Part shown: positions 14,585 to 20,821 of the stretch, one piece after another
How the letters are laid out: each line of letters opens with the position of its first letter
Position numbering within the stretch: position 1 is the first letter of the stretch
Origin: Chthoniobacterales bacterium
GTDB lineage: Bacteria; Verrucomicrobiota; Verrucomicrobiia; Chthoniobacterales; UBA10450
Reading direction: 5' to 3'
Assembly (NCBI GenBank): GCA_013694945.1
Contig: JACDBM010000055.1
Span: 1-20,821, forward strand
DNA: 20,821 nt
Notes under the pieces: model-generated
What the model saw: the letters and a program-made list of their open reading frames with translations, nothing else
The model's database searches: none
Told to the model about the DNA's origin: nothing
Program-made: the position numbers and the translations under genes

Positions 14585-15448
14585 GTGAAACGCCTGCTCG
14601 CTTTCGCCGCTCCTTTCCTCTTCGCAGGCAGCGCGTTTGCGCAGGTGCAGGTGGACCTGAAATTTGCACGAATCCAATACGTCGCCTACGAACCGGTCAT
14701 CGCGTCCGTCCAGATCACGAACCTCGCCGGACGCGACATCGAACTCCGCGATGACAACGGACAGCACTGGTTTGGCTTTGAGGTCACGGCCGGAGAAGGC
14801 CGCTTCCTTCCCTCGTCCAAACAAGAGGGAGAACCGCCACTGCGGATTGAATCGGGAAAAACCGTGACGCGCAAAATCAATCTGACTCCGCTTTACCCAA
14901 TCCAGGATCTTGGCCCTTATCACGTTCGCGCAAATGTCTTTTTCGCCGACCTGAACAAGTTCTTCTACTCACCTTCGAAGGTTTTTCAGGTCGGGGACGC
15001 CCGGGCCATTTGGCAGCGCACAGTCGGGGTTCCCGAAGGCATGACCGACGCGGGTTCGGTTCGCACGTATTCGTTGCTTTCAAATCGTTTTCCCGATCAC
15101 ACCAAACTGTACGTTCGGGTCGAAGATAAGAGCACGGGCGCCGTTTACTGCACGTTCCCCTTAGGCCGGGCAATCGCTTTTGATGAACCGCAAGCGGAGC
15201 TGGACCAGAGCAATTCTCTCCATGTTCTGCATTGCGCTGCGCCGCGGACGTGGGCTTATTCGCGCGTCGGCGTGAACGGAGAACTGCTTGCGCATAAAAC
15301 CTACATGGAAACCAAGACCCGTCCTCGCTTGAGGCGCGCCGCTGATGGAAGGATCGCAGTCCGCGGAGGCATGCTCGATGCTCCCGTGCAATCCAATCCT
15401 GCCGCGAAACTTTCGGCCAGGCCTCCCTCAGTTCCTCCGGATGATTAG
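14585..15448 (+). CDS. Secreted beta-rich protein of unknown function
   Basis: A 287-residue exported protein with a clean signal peptide (MKRLLAFAAPFLFAGSAFA, cut before Gln20). The mature part begins VQVDLKFARIQYVAYEPVIASVQITN, like an Ig-like or intermediate-filament-like beta domain in secreted proteins, and continues with a beta-strand pattern (LRIESGKTVTRKINLTPLYP, GPYHVRANVFF). A second part (about 150-255) has YSLLSNRFPDHTKLYVRVED and WAYSRVGVNGELLAHKTYME. No catalytic motif is visible and I know no named family for it. The start is a GTG at 14585 that directly begins the signal peptide. Its last 8 bases overlap the start of the AmiC-type amidase gene, so the two are likely cotranslated and may work together at the cell wall. 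Confidence 0.85.
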   Translation: MKRLLAFAAPFLFAGSAFAQVQVDLKFARIQYVAYEPVIASVQITNLAGRDIELRDDNGQHWFGFEVTAGEGRFLPSSKQEGEPPLRIESGKTVTRKINLTPLYPIQDLGPYHVRANVFFADLNKFFYSPSKVFQVGDARAIWQRTVGVPEGMTDAGSVRTYSLLSNRFPDHTKLYVRVEDKSTGAVYCTFPLGRAIAFDEPQAELDQSNSLHVLHCAAPRTWAYSRVGVNGELLAHKTYMETKTRPRLRRAADGRIAVRGGMLDAPVQSNPAAKLSARPPSVPPDD

Positions 15449-16277
15449 ACCCGCTTTCGTCAGCACTACCAGCCGTTCCTCTCGCTCACGCCTCGTCACC
15501 TTCGCGCTCATCTCTCTCGCTCTCAGCTTCTTCGCTGGAGAGGCGCGCGCGCAGTCCCGCACCATCGTGCTCGATCCCGGCCATGGCGGCCATGATCGCG
15601 GTGGAGTCCCACGCCAGCGGGTCGGCGAGAAGGGATTGACCCTCGATGTCGCACAGCGCTTGCGCCGCGTCCTCCAGGAGAACGGTTATCGCGTGATCAT
15701 GACGCGCAACAGCGACGTCTTCGTCTCGTTAGGCCAACGGGTGGCGATCGCCAATTCTCACCCGAACGCGACCTTTGTCTCGGTTCATTTCAATTCGGCC
15801 CCACGCGTGGGAGCAAATGGGATCGAGACCTACTATTACCGCCGGGATAGCTCCTCGCTCGCCGCCAATATTCATCGGAATGTCGTCGCCGGAGCGCCCA
15901 CGGAGAACCGCGGGATCCGGCGGCGCGGCTATTATGTTCTGCGCAGAACTCGCATCCCGTCCGTGCTGGTGGAATGCGGATTCCTCACCAACCCGGAGGA
16001 AGCGCGTTACGCACTAAGTTCCAGTTACCGGCAGAAGCTGGCGGAGGAGATCGCGCGCGGCATTCGCGGTGTCCGAGCACCCGTCGGAAAACCGCTGGCG
16101 CGCGATTCGGCTACCTCTCCCGACGTCCTGCCGCAGCCGTTCAACGGTCCGGATTTTGTGCGCGCAACGCCGCGGTCTCGGCAGTCTGCCCGCTCCTCGA
16201 AATCGTCGCGGAAAAAGAAAAGCTCCACCACGAGACGGACAAGATCGAGCAGCAGGAAAAGTAGCTCGGGGGGTTAA
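15441..16277 (+). CDS. Exported N-acetylmuramoyl-L-alanine amidase, Amidase_3 (AmiC) type, with basic tail
   Basis: A 278-residue zinc amidase that removes stem peptides from peptidoglycan, usually during daughter-cell separation. A signal peptide with a long Ser/Arg n-region covers about 1-37 (LVTFALISLALSFFAGEARA). The catalytic domain (about 41-220) has His48 in DPGHGGHD, Glu63 in VGEKGLTLDVA, His116 in FVSVHFNSA and the catalytic Glu178 in SVLVECGFLTNPEE, so all expected ligands are present. The last 33 residues (246-278) are almost entirely Ser, Arg, Lys and Thr, an unusual strongly basic tail. The ATG at 15441 lies inside the end of the preceding gene; an in-frame ATG at 15345 would add 32 residues and hide the signal peptide. 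The TAA at 16277 is one base before the TTG of the NAD(P)HX repair gene. Confidence 0.93.
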   Translation: MIRPAFVSTTSRSSRSRLVTFALISLALSFFAGEARAQSRTIVLDPGHGGHDRGGVPRQRVGEKGLTLDVAQRLRRVLQENGYRVIMTRNSDVFVSLGQRVAIANSHPNATFVSVHFNSAPRVGANGIETYYYRRDSSSLAANIHRNVVAGAPTENRGIRRRGYYVLRRTRIPSVLVECGFLTNPEEARYALSSSYRQKLAEEIARGIRGVRAPVGKPLARDSATSPDVLPQPFNGPDFVRATPRSRQSARSSKSSRKKKSSTTRRTRSSSRKSSSGG

Positions 16278-16278
16278 A

Positions 16279-17775
16279 TTGGAATCGCCCGTCGTCAGCT
16301 CCGCGGAAATGCGAGCAGCGGAAGAGACGGCGTTTTCTCGCGGACACGCGGTGGAAGTGCTGATGGACGAAGCGGCGGCGGGAATCGCGCGGACGGTGGG
16401 CAGGTTCTTCCCCAAACCGGGACGCTGCCTTGTTTTTGCCGGGAAAGGCAACAACGCGGGTGATGCACTCGCAGCGGCCGAGCTCTTGCACACCGACGGC
16501 TGGGAGATCGATCTGCAGCTCGCGTTTCCTAAGGCAGACCTCGGCGAGCTTGCCCGAAAAAAATTGACGAGCCTGCGCGAAGCGCTTCAACGCCGGCGAG
16601 ACTTCAGCGCTACAAAGCCCGAGTCGCGCCCAGTTATCCTCGATGGGCTGCTTGGCCTGGGCGCAACGCCGCCGCTGCGTGAGCCGATTCGAACATTCTG
16701 TCGCAAGGTGAATCAACTCCGGGGTGCGCAAAACGCCTTCGTTTTCGCGATTGATCTTCCCTCGGGCTTGGACGGTGATTCGGGAAATGCGGACGACGAT
16801 TGCATCATCTCGGACGTCACCGTCGCGATCGGCTTTGCCAAGCGCGGACTGCTCGCTGATCGCGCGCTGAACGCCGTCGGCAGACTGGAGGTGATTGAGC
16901 TCTCACAACTCCGCCGTCCCGCAGAAGACCGTCGCGAAGAGACCGTCGCGACTGCCGCGGCGCTTCGGCACTTGCTCCCGCCACGCGAATTTGGCGCTTA
17001 TAAGAACCAATTCGGACGTATTGGCATTGTTGCAGGCTCACAAGGCTTCACCGGCGCGGCGGTCCTTTGCACACTTGGCGCGCTCCGGGCCGGCGGAGGT
17101 CTCGTGGAGCTGTTCGTTCCTGAGCAAATTTACCAGATGGTGGCCGGCAACGCTCCTCCCGAAGCGATGGTAAAGCCCGTCACGTCGTACGCCGGACTCC
17201 TGCGGGAGAAGATTGATGTCTGGGCTATTGGCCCCGGCCTTGGTCGCGACGCGGCGACCGAAGTTCTCGAGCTGATCTGTGAAGCCGAGCAGCCGATGGT
17301 CATCGATGCCGACGGTCTCAACATCCTCTCCGGCGACATGGCGGTCCTTGCACATTCCGCGGGTCCGCGCCTCCTCACTCCGCATCCGGGAGAGATGAAG
17401 CGCCTCTTTCCCGCCGGGAACGGCTCGCGCGCAGAGATCACGCGGCGGTTCTGCCATGAACACGGCGCGACACTTCTCCTCAAGGGCAGCCGCACGATTG
17501 TAGCAGGCCGTGATGATCCAATCAGCTACAACACGACCGGGCATCCCGGCATGGCAACCGGCGGAATGGGCGACGTGTTGACGGGTGTATGCGCTGCTCT
17601 TATCGCGCACAAGCTAAGACCTTATGACGCCGCGCGGCTTGGCGCCTGGGTTTGCGGCCGAGCAGCAGAGATTGCGATCTTCCACGGAAACGCGAGCCAG
17701 GAATCCCTTTTGCCCTCCGATGTCGCCGCGAATCTCGGGCTGGCGTTCGACGACCTGCGCAACGTGCACAAATAG
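16279..17775 (+). CDS. nnr: Bifunctional NAD(P)H-hydrate epimerase / ADP-dependent dehydratase
   Basis: A 498-residue repair enzyme that epimerises and dehydrates NADHX and NADPHX back to NAD(P)H. The N-terminal YjeF domain (about 1-215) begins SSAEMRAAEETAFSRG and has GKGNNAGDALAAAELL (55-70) and AIDLPSGLDGDSGN (157-170). The C-terminal ribokinase-like domain (about 225-495) has IVAGSQGFTGAAVL, GPGLGRD (318-324), VIDADGLN (341-348), LLTPHPGEMKRL and GMATGGMGDVLTG (424-436) with catalytic Asp432. The usual NNGGDG of the epimerase reads NNAGDA here. The TTG at 16279 is chosen because it places Met11 of AEMRAAE at the normal distance and follows the amidase stop by one base; the ATG at 16309 would cut the first strand. 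GGGGGG at 16268-16273 may serve as ribosome binding site. Confidence 0.95.
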   Translation: MESPVVSSAEMRAAEETAFSRGHAVEVLMDEAAAGIARTVGRFFPKPGRCLVFAGKGNNAGDALAAAELLHTDGWEIDLQLAFPKADLGELARKKLTSLREALQRRRDFSATKPESRPVILDGLLGLGATPPLREPIRTFCRKVNQLRGAQNAFVFAIDLPSGLDGDSGNADDDCIISDVTVAIGFAKRGLLADRALNAVGRLEVIELSQLRRPAEDRREETVATAAALRHLLPPREFGAYKNQFGRIGIVAGSQGFTGAAVLCTLGALRAGGGLVELFVPEQIYQMVAGNAPPEAMVKPVTSYAGLLREKIDVWAIGPGLGRDAATEVLELICEAEQPMVIDADGLNILSGDMAVLAHSAGPRLLTPHPGEMKRLFPAGNGSRAEITRRFCHEHGATLLLKGSRTIVAGRDDPISYNTTGHPGMATGGMGDVLTGVCAALIAHKLRPYDAARLGAWVCGRAAEIAIFHGNASQESLLPSDVAANLGLAFDDLRNVHK

Positions 17776-17790
17776 ACGACAGTCCTGTTG

Positions 17791-18684
17791 ATGTCGCGTC
17801 TCGAAGAAAGTCAGTTCGCCGGCGTTCGGTCAGAAGAGGTCCCTCCGCTGCTCCGGCGTGAGAGTGCCTGGAGCAAGATCCGGAAGCTCCTTGGGCCTGT
17901 TCTGGTCGTGGGCCTCTTCGCGCTCAAGTTCATTGGTAAACTGAAATTTCTCGTCCTGCCGCTCCTGAAATTCCTGCCGGTGCTTCTGAAATCCGGCGGC
18001 TCGATGATCTTCATGATCTGGGTTTATGCCGCGCTCTGGGGATGGAAATGGGGCCTCGGTTTCGTCCTCCTCCTGCTCTTGCATGAGTGCGGTCATTTGA
18101 TCGCGGCGAAAAGATTCGGCCTCAAGGTCAGCGCGCCGATGTTCATCCCTTTCATGGGCGCCTTCATCGCGTTGAAAGAAGCGCCGCGGAACGCGTGGAT
18201 CGAAGCGGGCGTCGGAATTGGCGGACCGATCCTCGGTTCAGCGGCGGCTCTGCTCTGTCACGCCATCGGATACGGCTTGCACGCGCCGCTCTTCATCGGC
18301 CTGGCCTGGACCGCCTATTTTTTGAACCTGTTCAATCTCACGCCCGTGGGCATGCTCGATGGTGGCCGCATCGCGACCGCACTTTCGCCCTGGCTTTGGG
18401 TGCCGGGGCTGGCCGTCCTCGGCTGGATCGGGTGGACGCATCCAAACTTCATCATCTGGCTGGTCTTGCTCATGTCCTTGCCGCGCGTCTTTTCGCTCTT
18501 CCGGAAGCGCACAGAGGAAGAGCAACGCTTCTATGAAGTGACGCCGGCGCAGCGTTGGAGCATGGCTGCGATGTACTTCGGACTGATCGCCGCGCTCGTT
18601 TTCGGAATGCACGTTGCGCTCGATCAGTTGGCGGGGCACGGCATTCATCCTGGCACCCCAACGAGCAGGACAGTGGTGCAGTAA
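17791..18684 (+). CDS. Site-2-protease-like M50 family membrane metalloprotease
   Basis: A 297-residue polytopic membrane protein of the M50 family, which cuts substrates inside the membrane, often anti-sigma factors or membrane regulators. The zinc motif HECGH is at 98-102 within a hydrophobic helix (FVLLLLLHECGHLIAAKRFG). The third ligand lies in NLTPVGMLDGGR (182-193), with Asp190. No PDZ domain is inserted, unlike RseP. The N-terminal 30 residues are polar and probably cytosolic, and about six membrane helices are visible. The ATG at 17791 is used; a TTG directly before it is possible. It starts 15 bases after the nnr stop, so it probably ends the same transcript. Its substrate is not indicated by the neighbours. 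Confidence 0.9.
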   Translation: MSRLEESQFAGVRSEEVPPLLRRESAWSKIRKLLGPVLVVGLFALKFIGKLKFLVLPLLKFLPVLLKSGGSMIFMIWVYAALWGWKWGLGFVLLLLLHECGHLIAAKRFGLKVSAPMFIPFMGAFIALKEAPRNAWIEAGVGIGGPILGSAAALLCHAIGYGLHAPLFIGLAWTAYFLNLFNLTPVGMLDGGRIATALSPWLWVPGLAVLGWIGWTHPNFIIWLVLLMSLPRVFSLFRKRTEEEQRFYEVTPAQRWSMAAMYFGLIAALVFGMHVALDQLAGHGIHPGTPTSRTVVQ

Positions 18685-18708
18685 GTGCGGCGCGCCTGCC
18701 ACATTCAG

Positions 18709-20769
18709 CTACCGCGCCGGCGAAATTCCTTCTGTCTCCGCGAGCAATTTCTCGAAGCGCGCGTCCTCGCGAATTTCATCCCAAACCCAGCGCTTTCGAA
18801 GATCGGCCACCGAGATGCTGTAGAATGTGCTGTCGATCGCGCCCGGTGTCTTCAGGAGCCGCTCTAAGAGCGGAATCGCCCGATCGGGCTCTTCATTGCG
18901 CGCATAGATCAGGGCGAGGAAACAGTTCATGAGCGGCCCATCCAGCGCGTCCTTCGATTCCGGCATCAACTCGACCGCTCGTCGCCCTTCGGTCACTGCT
19001 TGCTCTTTGCGGCCAAGAAAGGCGTAGAGCAGCCCAAGATTTGCATGCCGCTCGGCAGCCAACGGCGATTCTGCGACCGCTGCTTCGAATTGCGCGACCG
19101 CCGCTCCAAAATGCTCCCGTGCGAGGGCCGCGTCGCCGCGGGCCAGCGCAACGCAGCCTTGCAGGAACTTCTTCGGCGTCGTCTGCGCGTTGAGATAGGA
19201 GAACTCCTCCAGCGGAGAGCGCTCCAGCGCCTGTTCCGCGCCTGCGTAATCGCGCTCGATCATGCAGACATCCCAGCGCCCGGTCGTGACGACACCATCG
19301 GGATCCACGCCCGCGGGAATGGCGTCGAGAGTAACTTTGAGCGCGGTCGTGCTTCCGGTGGCGGAAAAATCGGCATATGCGGTCTGGATCTTCATCGCCA
19401 CGGAATCGGGAAACAACGAGCGCAGACGCGCCGCGAGACGTGCCGCGCCCGCCCAATCGCGCAGCGCCGTCAAGGTGTAGAAAAGATTGCGCACCACGCT
19501 CGGATTTTGCGGGTCGAGCGTCTCGGCGCGCTGGTACAGCTCCAGCGCCTCCTGCCATTGTCCCTGCCGCCGCCGAATCGATGCAATCAAGGAAGCGACG
19601 TTCGCGTCACTCGGAGAGAGCTGCTGTGCGAGTGCAAACTCCGGCAAAGCGCGAGCGTAATTCCGTTCCGTCCAGTAGTAATAGAGGCCGAGCGCGGCAT
19701 GAGCTTCGGCCAGTTTTGGCTCCAGCCGAAGTGCTTCTTCCGCATCAGTCAGCACCTGCGCTTTCCAGGTTGGCAACGGCTCGTAGTAATGAAAAATCGC
19801 CGCCCGCGTTATCGCCAGTCTCGCGTACGCCAGCGCAAAGGCCGGGTCGAGCGCGATCGCCTTCTCGTAAAGCTGCTCGGCCATTTTGTAGTTCTGCAGG
19901 AGCGTGTCGGGCGCCAATTCATACTGCCGCGCGCGCAAATAGAGCGCATAGGCGTCGGCATTGCTGGTCGGCTTTTTTTCGACGCGCTCCTTCTCCTCAG
20001 GGCTCAGCGTCGCGCGCAATGCAGTCGCGATCTCTTTCGCCAGCTCGCCTTGCAATGTCAGCGCATCGGCGACCGTGCGGTCGTAAGTTTCCGCCCATAG
20101 GTGGCGGTCACTTCGGGAATCAACCAACTGCACCGTTAGCCGCAGGCGATCGCCGGACCGCCGGACGCTCCCTTCCAGAATATTCTCCGCACCGAGAGTT
20201 TGCCCGATCTGGCGGAGATCGCGTCCCTTGGTCTCACGATAACGCATCACGGAAGTGCGGCTGATCACCTTTAATTCATGGATTTTTGCGAGACTTGTCA
20301 GGATGTCTTCCTGGATGCCGTCGGCGAAAAAGCCTTTGTCGGCTTCTTGCGTAAGGTTTTCGAAAGGCAGAACCGCGATGCTTTTTTCATGCGTGTCGTG
20401 ACCCCTGCCTCTGCTACTGCCGCGGAACCGGTCCAGGAGAAGCACCGCGACCGCGAGCGCCAGCACGCCGATGATGACGAAGTCTAGCTTGCGCCCGGTG
20501 CTGCGCCGAATCGAGCGTTCCGGCGGGACATCTTCCGTCCGCACAATTCCTTCCGGCGTCACCTCGAAGGCCCAGGCCAACGCCAGCGCAAAAGGAAATC
20601 CGCCCACGAGCAACACGATAATCAGGCGCACCGCCCATGCTGGTATATCGAAGTAGGGCGACAGTTGCGTGACGATCTGGATCAACAGCCACGCCACCGC
20701 GGCATACGCGACCGCCGCGCGGTACACATTGCGACGCTTCAGTTCGCGAAAGAATTTTCGTGGATTCAC
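18709..20769 (-). CDS. Membrane TolB/FlgO-like TPR protein
   Basis: A 686-residue protein. The N-terminus has FFRELKRRNVYRAAVAYAAV (6-25) and two close membrane helices (about 18-36 and 45-68), a module often attached to adenylate-cyclase-like and TolB-TPR proteins. EVTPEGIVRTEDVPPE follows, then a third helix at about 97-113. A FlgO/TolB-N-like domain spans about 129-255 (SIAVLPFENLTQEADKGFFA, GIQEDILTSLAKIHELKVIS, ILEGSVRRSGDRLRLTVQLV). About 400 residues of TPR repeats complete it (e.g. AEQLYEKAIALDPAFALAYA and AEAHAALGLYYYWTERNYA). No DNA-binding, kinase or cyclase domain is present. The GTG at 20769 has GGAG six bases upstream. The function of this group is not established; a signalling or scaffolding role at the membrane is inferred. 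It converges on the M50 gene with a 24-base gap. Confidence 0.92.
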   Translation of the reverse strand: MNPRKFFRELKRRNVYRAAVAYAAVAWLLIQIVTQLSPYFDIPAWAVRLIIVLLVGGFPFALALAWAFEVTPEGIVRTEDVPPERSIRRSTGRKLDFVIIGVLALAVAVLLLDRFRGSSRGRGHDTHEKSIAVLPFENLTQEADKGFFADGIQEDILTSLAKIHELKVISRTSVMRYRETKGRDLRQIGQTLGAENILEGSVRRSGDRLRLTVQLVDSRSDRHLWAETYDRTVADALTLQGELAKEIATALRATLSPEEKERVEKKPTSNADAYALYLRARQYELAPDTLLQNYKMAEQLYEKAIALDPAFALAYARLAITRAAIFHYYEPLPTWKAQVLTDAEEALRLEPKLAEAHAALGLYYYWTERNYARALPEFALAQQLSPSDANVASLIASIRRRQGQWQEALELYQRAETLDPQNPSVVRNLFYTLTALRDWAGAARLAARLRSLFPDSVAMKIQTAYADFSATGSTTALKVTLDAIPAGVDPDGVVTTGRWDVCMIERDYAGAEQALERSPLEEFSYLNAQTTPKKFLQGCVALARGDAALAREHFGAAVAQFEAAVAESPLAAERHANLGLLYAFLGRKEQAVTEGRRAVELMPESKDALDGPLMNCFLALIYARNEEPDRAIPLLERLLKTPGAIDSTFYSISVADLRKRWVWDEIREDARFEKLLAETEGISPAR

Positions 20770-20775
20770 GTTCTG

Positions 20776-20779
20776 CTCC
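20776..20779 (-). promoter_or_regulatory. Ribosome binding site of the TolB/FlgO-TPR gene
   Basis: Read on the minus strand this is GGAG, six bases before the GTG at 20769. It decides for the GTG start and is the clearest Shine-Dalgarno site in the window. The remaining 42 bases to the right edge hold no recognisable feature. Confidence 0.6.
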
Positions 20780-20821
20780 GCGCAGATTCTTCTCCCATCC
20801 TTCGAAGCTGGCCAGCCTAAA

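Noticed and set aside
15345..15440. N-terminal extension of the AmiC-type amidase
   Set aside because: It would overlap the preceding gene by over 100 bases and place 32 residues before a good signal peptide.
16069..16278. N-terminal extension of the NAD(P)HX repair enzyme into the amidase gene
   Set aside because: The added 70 residues are the out-of-frame reading of the amidase C-terminus, and the YjeF domain needs none of them.
19000..20264. Long plus-strand frames opposite the TolB-TPR gene
   Set aside because: They are Arg-rich antisense translations of TPR coding sequence.

Overview
The window is a GC-rich bacterial chromosomal segment of ordinary, intact genes: 17 complete coding regions with no transposase, phage gene, tRNA, rRNA or CRISPR array. 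Gene content (FtsH, class II LysRS, GlgX, NnrE-NnrD, a membrane TolB/FlgO-TPR protein, a PatA-type DUF4388 regulator), rare clear Shine-Dalgarno sites and several TTG/GTG starts suggest a soil-type Verrucomicrobiota (Chthoniobacterales-like). That placement is an inference from style and content, not proven.

Layout. 87-3050 (+): ftsH, then a secreted protein made of two similar halves. 3051-3271: a spacer rich in perfect hairpins. 3272-7120 (-): a tight operon read from right to left, glgX, a HAD phosphatase, a release-factor-like (host-attachment/baeRF type) protein and a short HPF/RaiA hibernation factor; the first three overlap at their stop/start codons. 7249-9283 (-): a YihY membrane protein followed by a secreted PGRP-type amidase with a long disordered linker. 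9368-10468 (+): a GT28/MGDG-synthase-like glycosyltransferase, divergent from yihY across a spacer with a 10-bp perfect inverted repeat. 10556-12007 (-): lysS, with a divergent tandem-ACT protein at 12141-12605 (+). 12692-14499 (+): a membrane-anchored TPR protein coupled to a degenerate receiver-DUF4388 protein. 14585-18684 (+): a secreted protein of unknown function, an AmiC-type amidase with a very basic tail, the bifunctional NAD(P)HX repair enzyme, and an M50 site-2-type protease, all overlapping or nearly so. 18709-20769 (-): a TolB/FlgO-TPR membrane protein.

How it may work together. Three themes recur: envelope and peptidoglycan upkeep (two amidases, YihY, lipid glycosyltransferase, M50 protease, FtsH), storage carbon use (GlgX), and translation under stress (HPF, the release-factor-like protein, LysRS). 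The most interesting unit is the glgX-HAD-baeRF-hpf operon. It would tie glycogen debranching to ribosome hibernation or rescue, and its baeRF-like member carries a Gly-rich loop ending in Arg-His-Gln that resembles the GGQ loop of eRF1.
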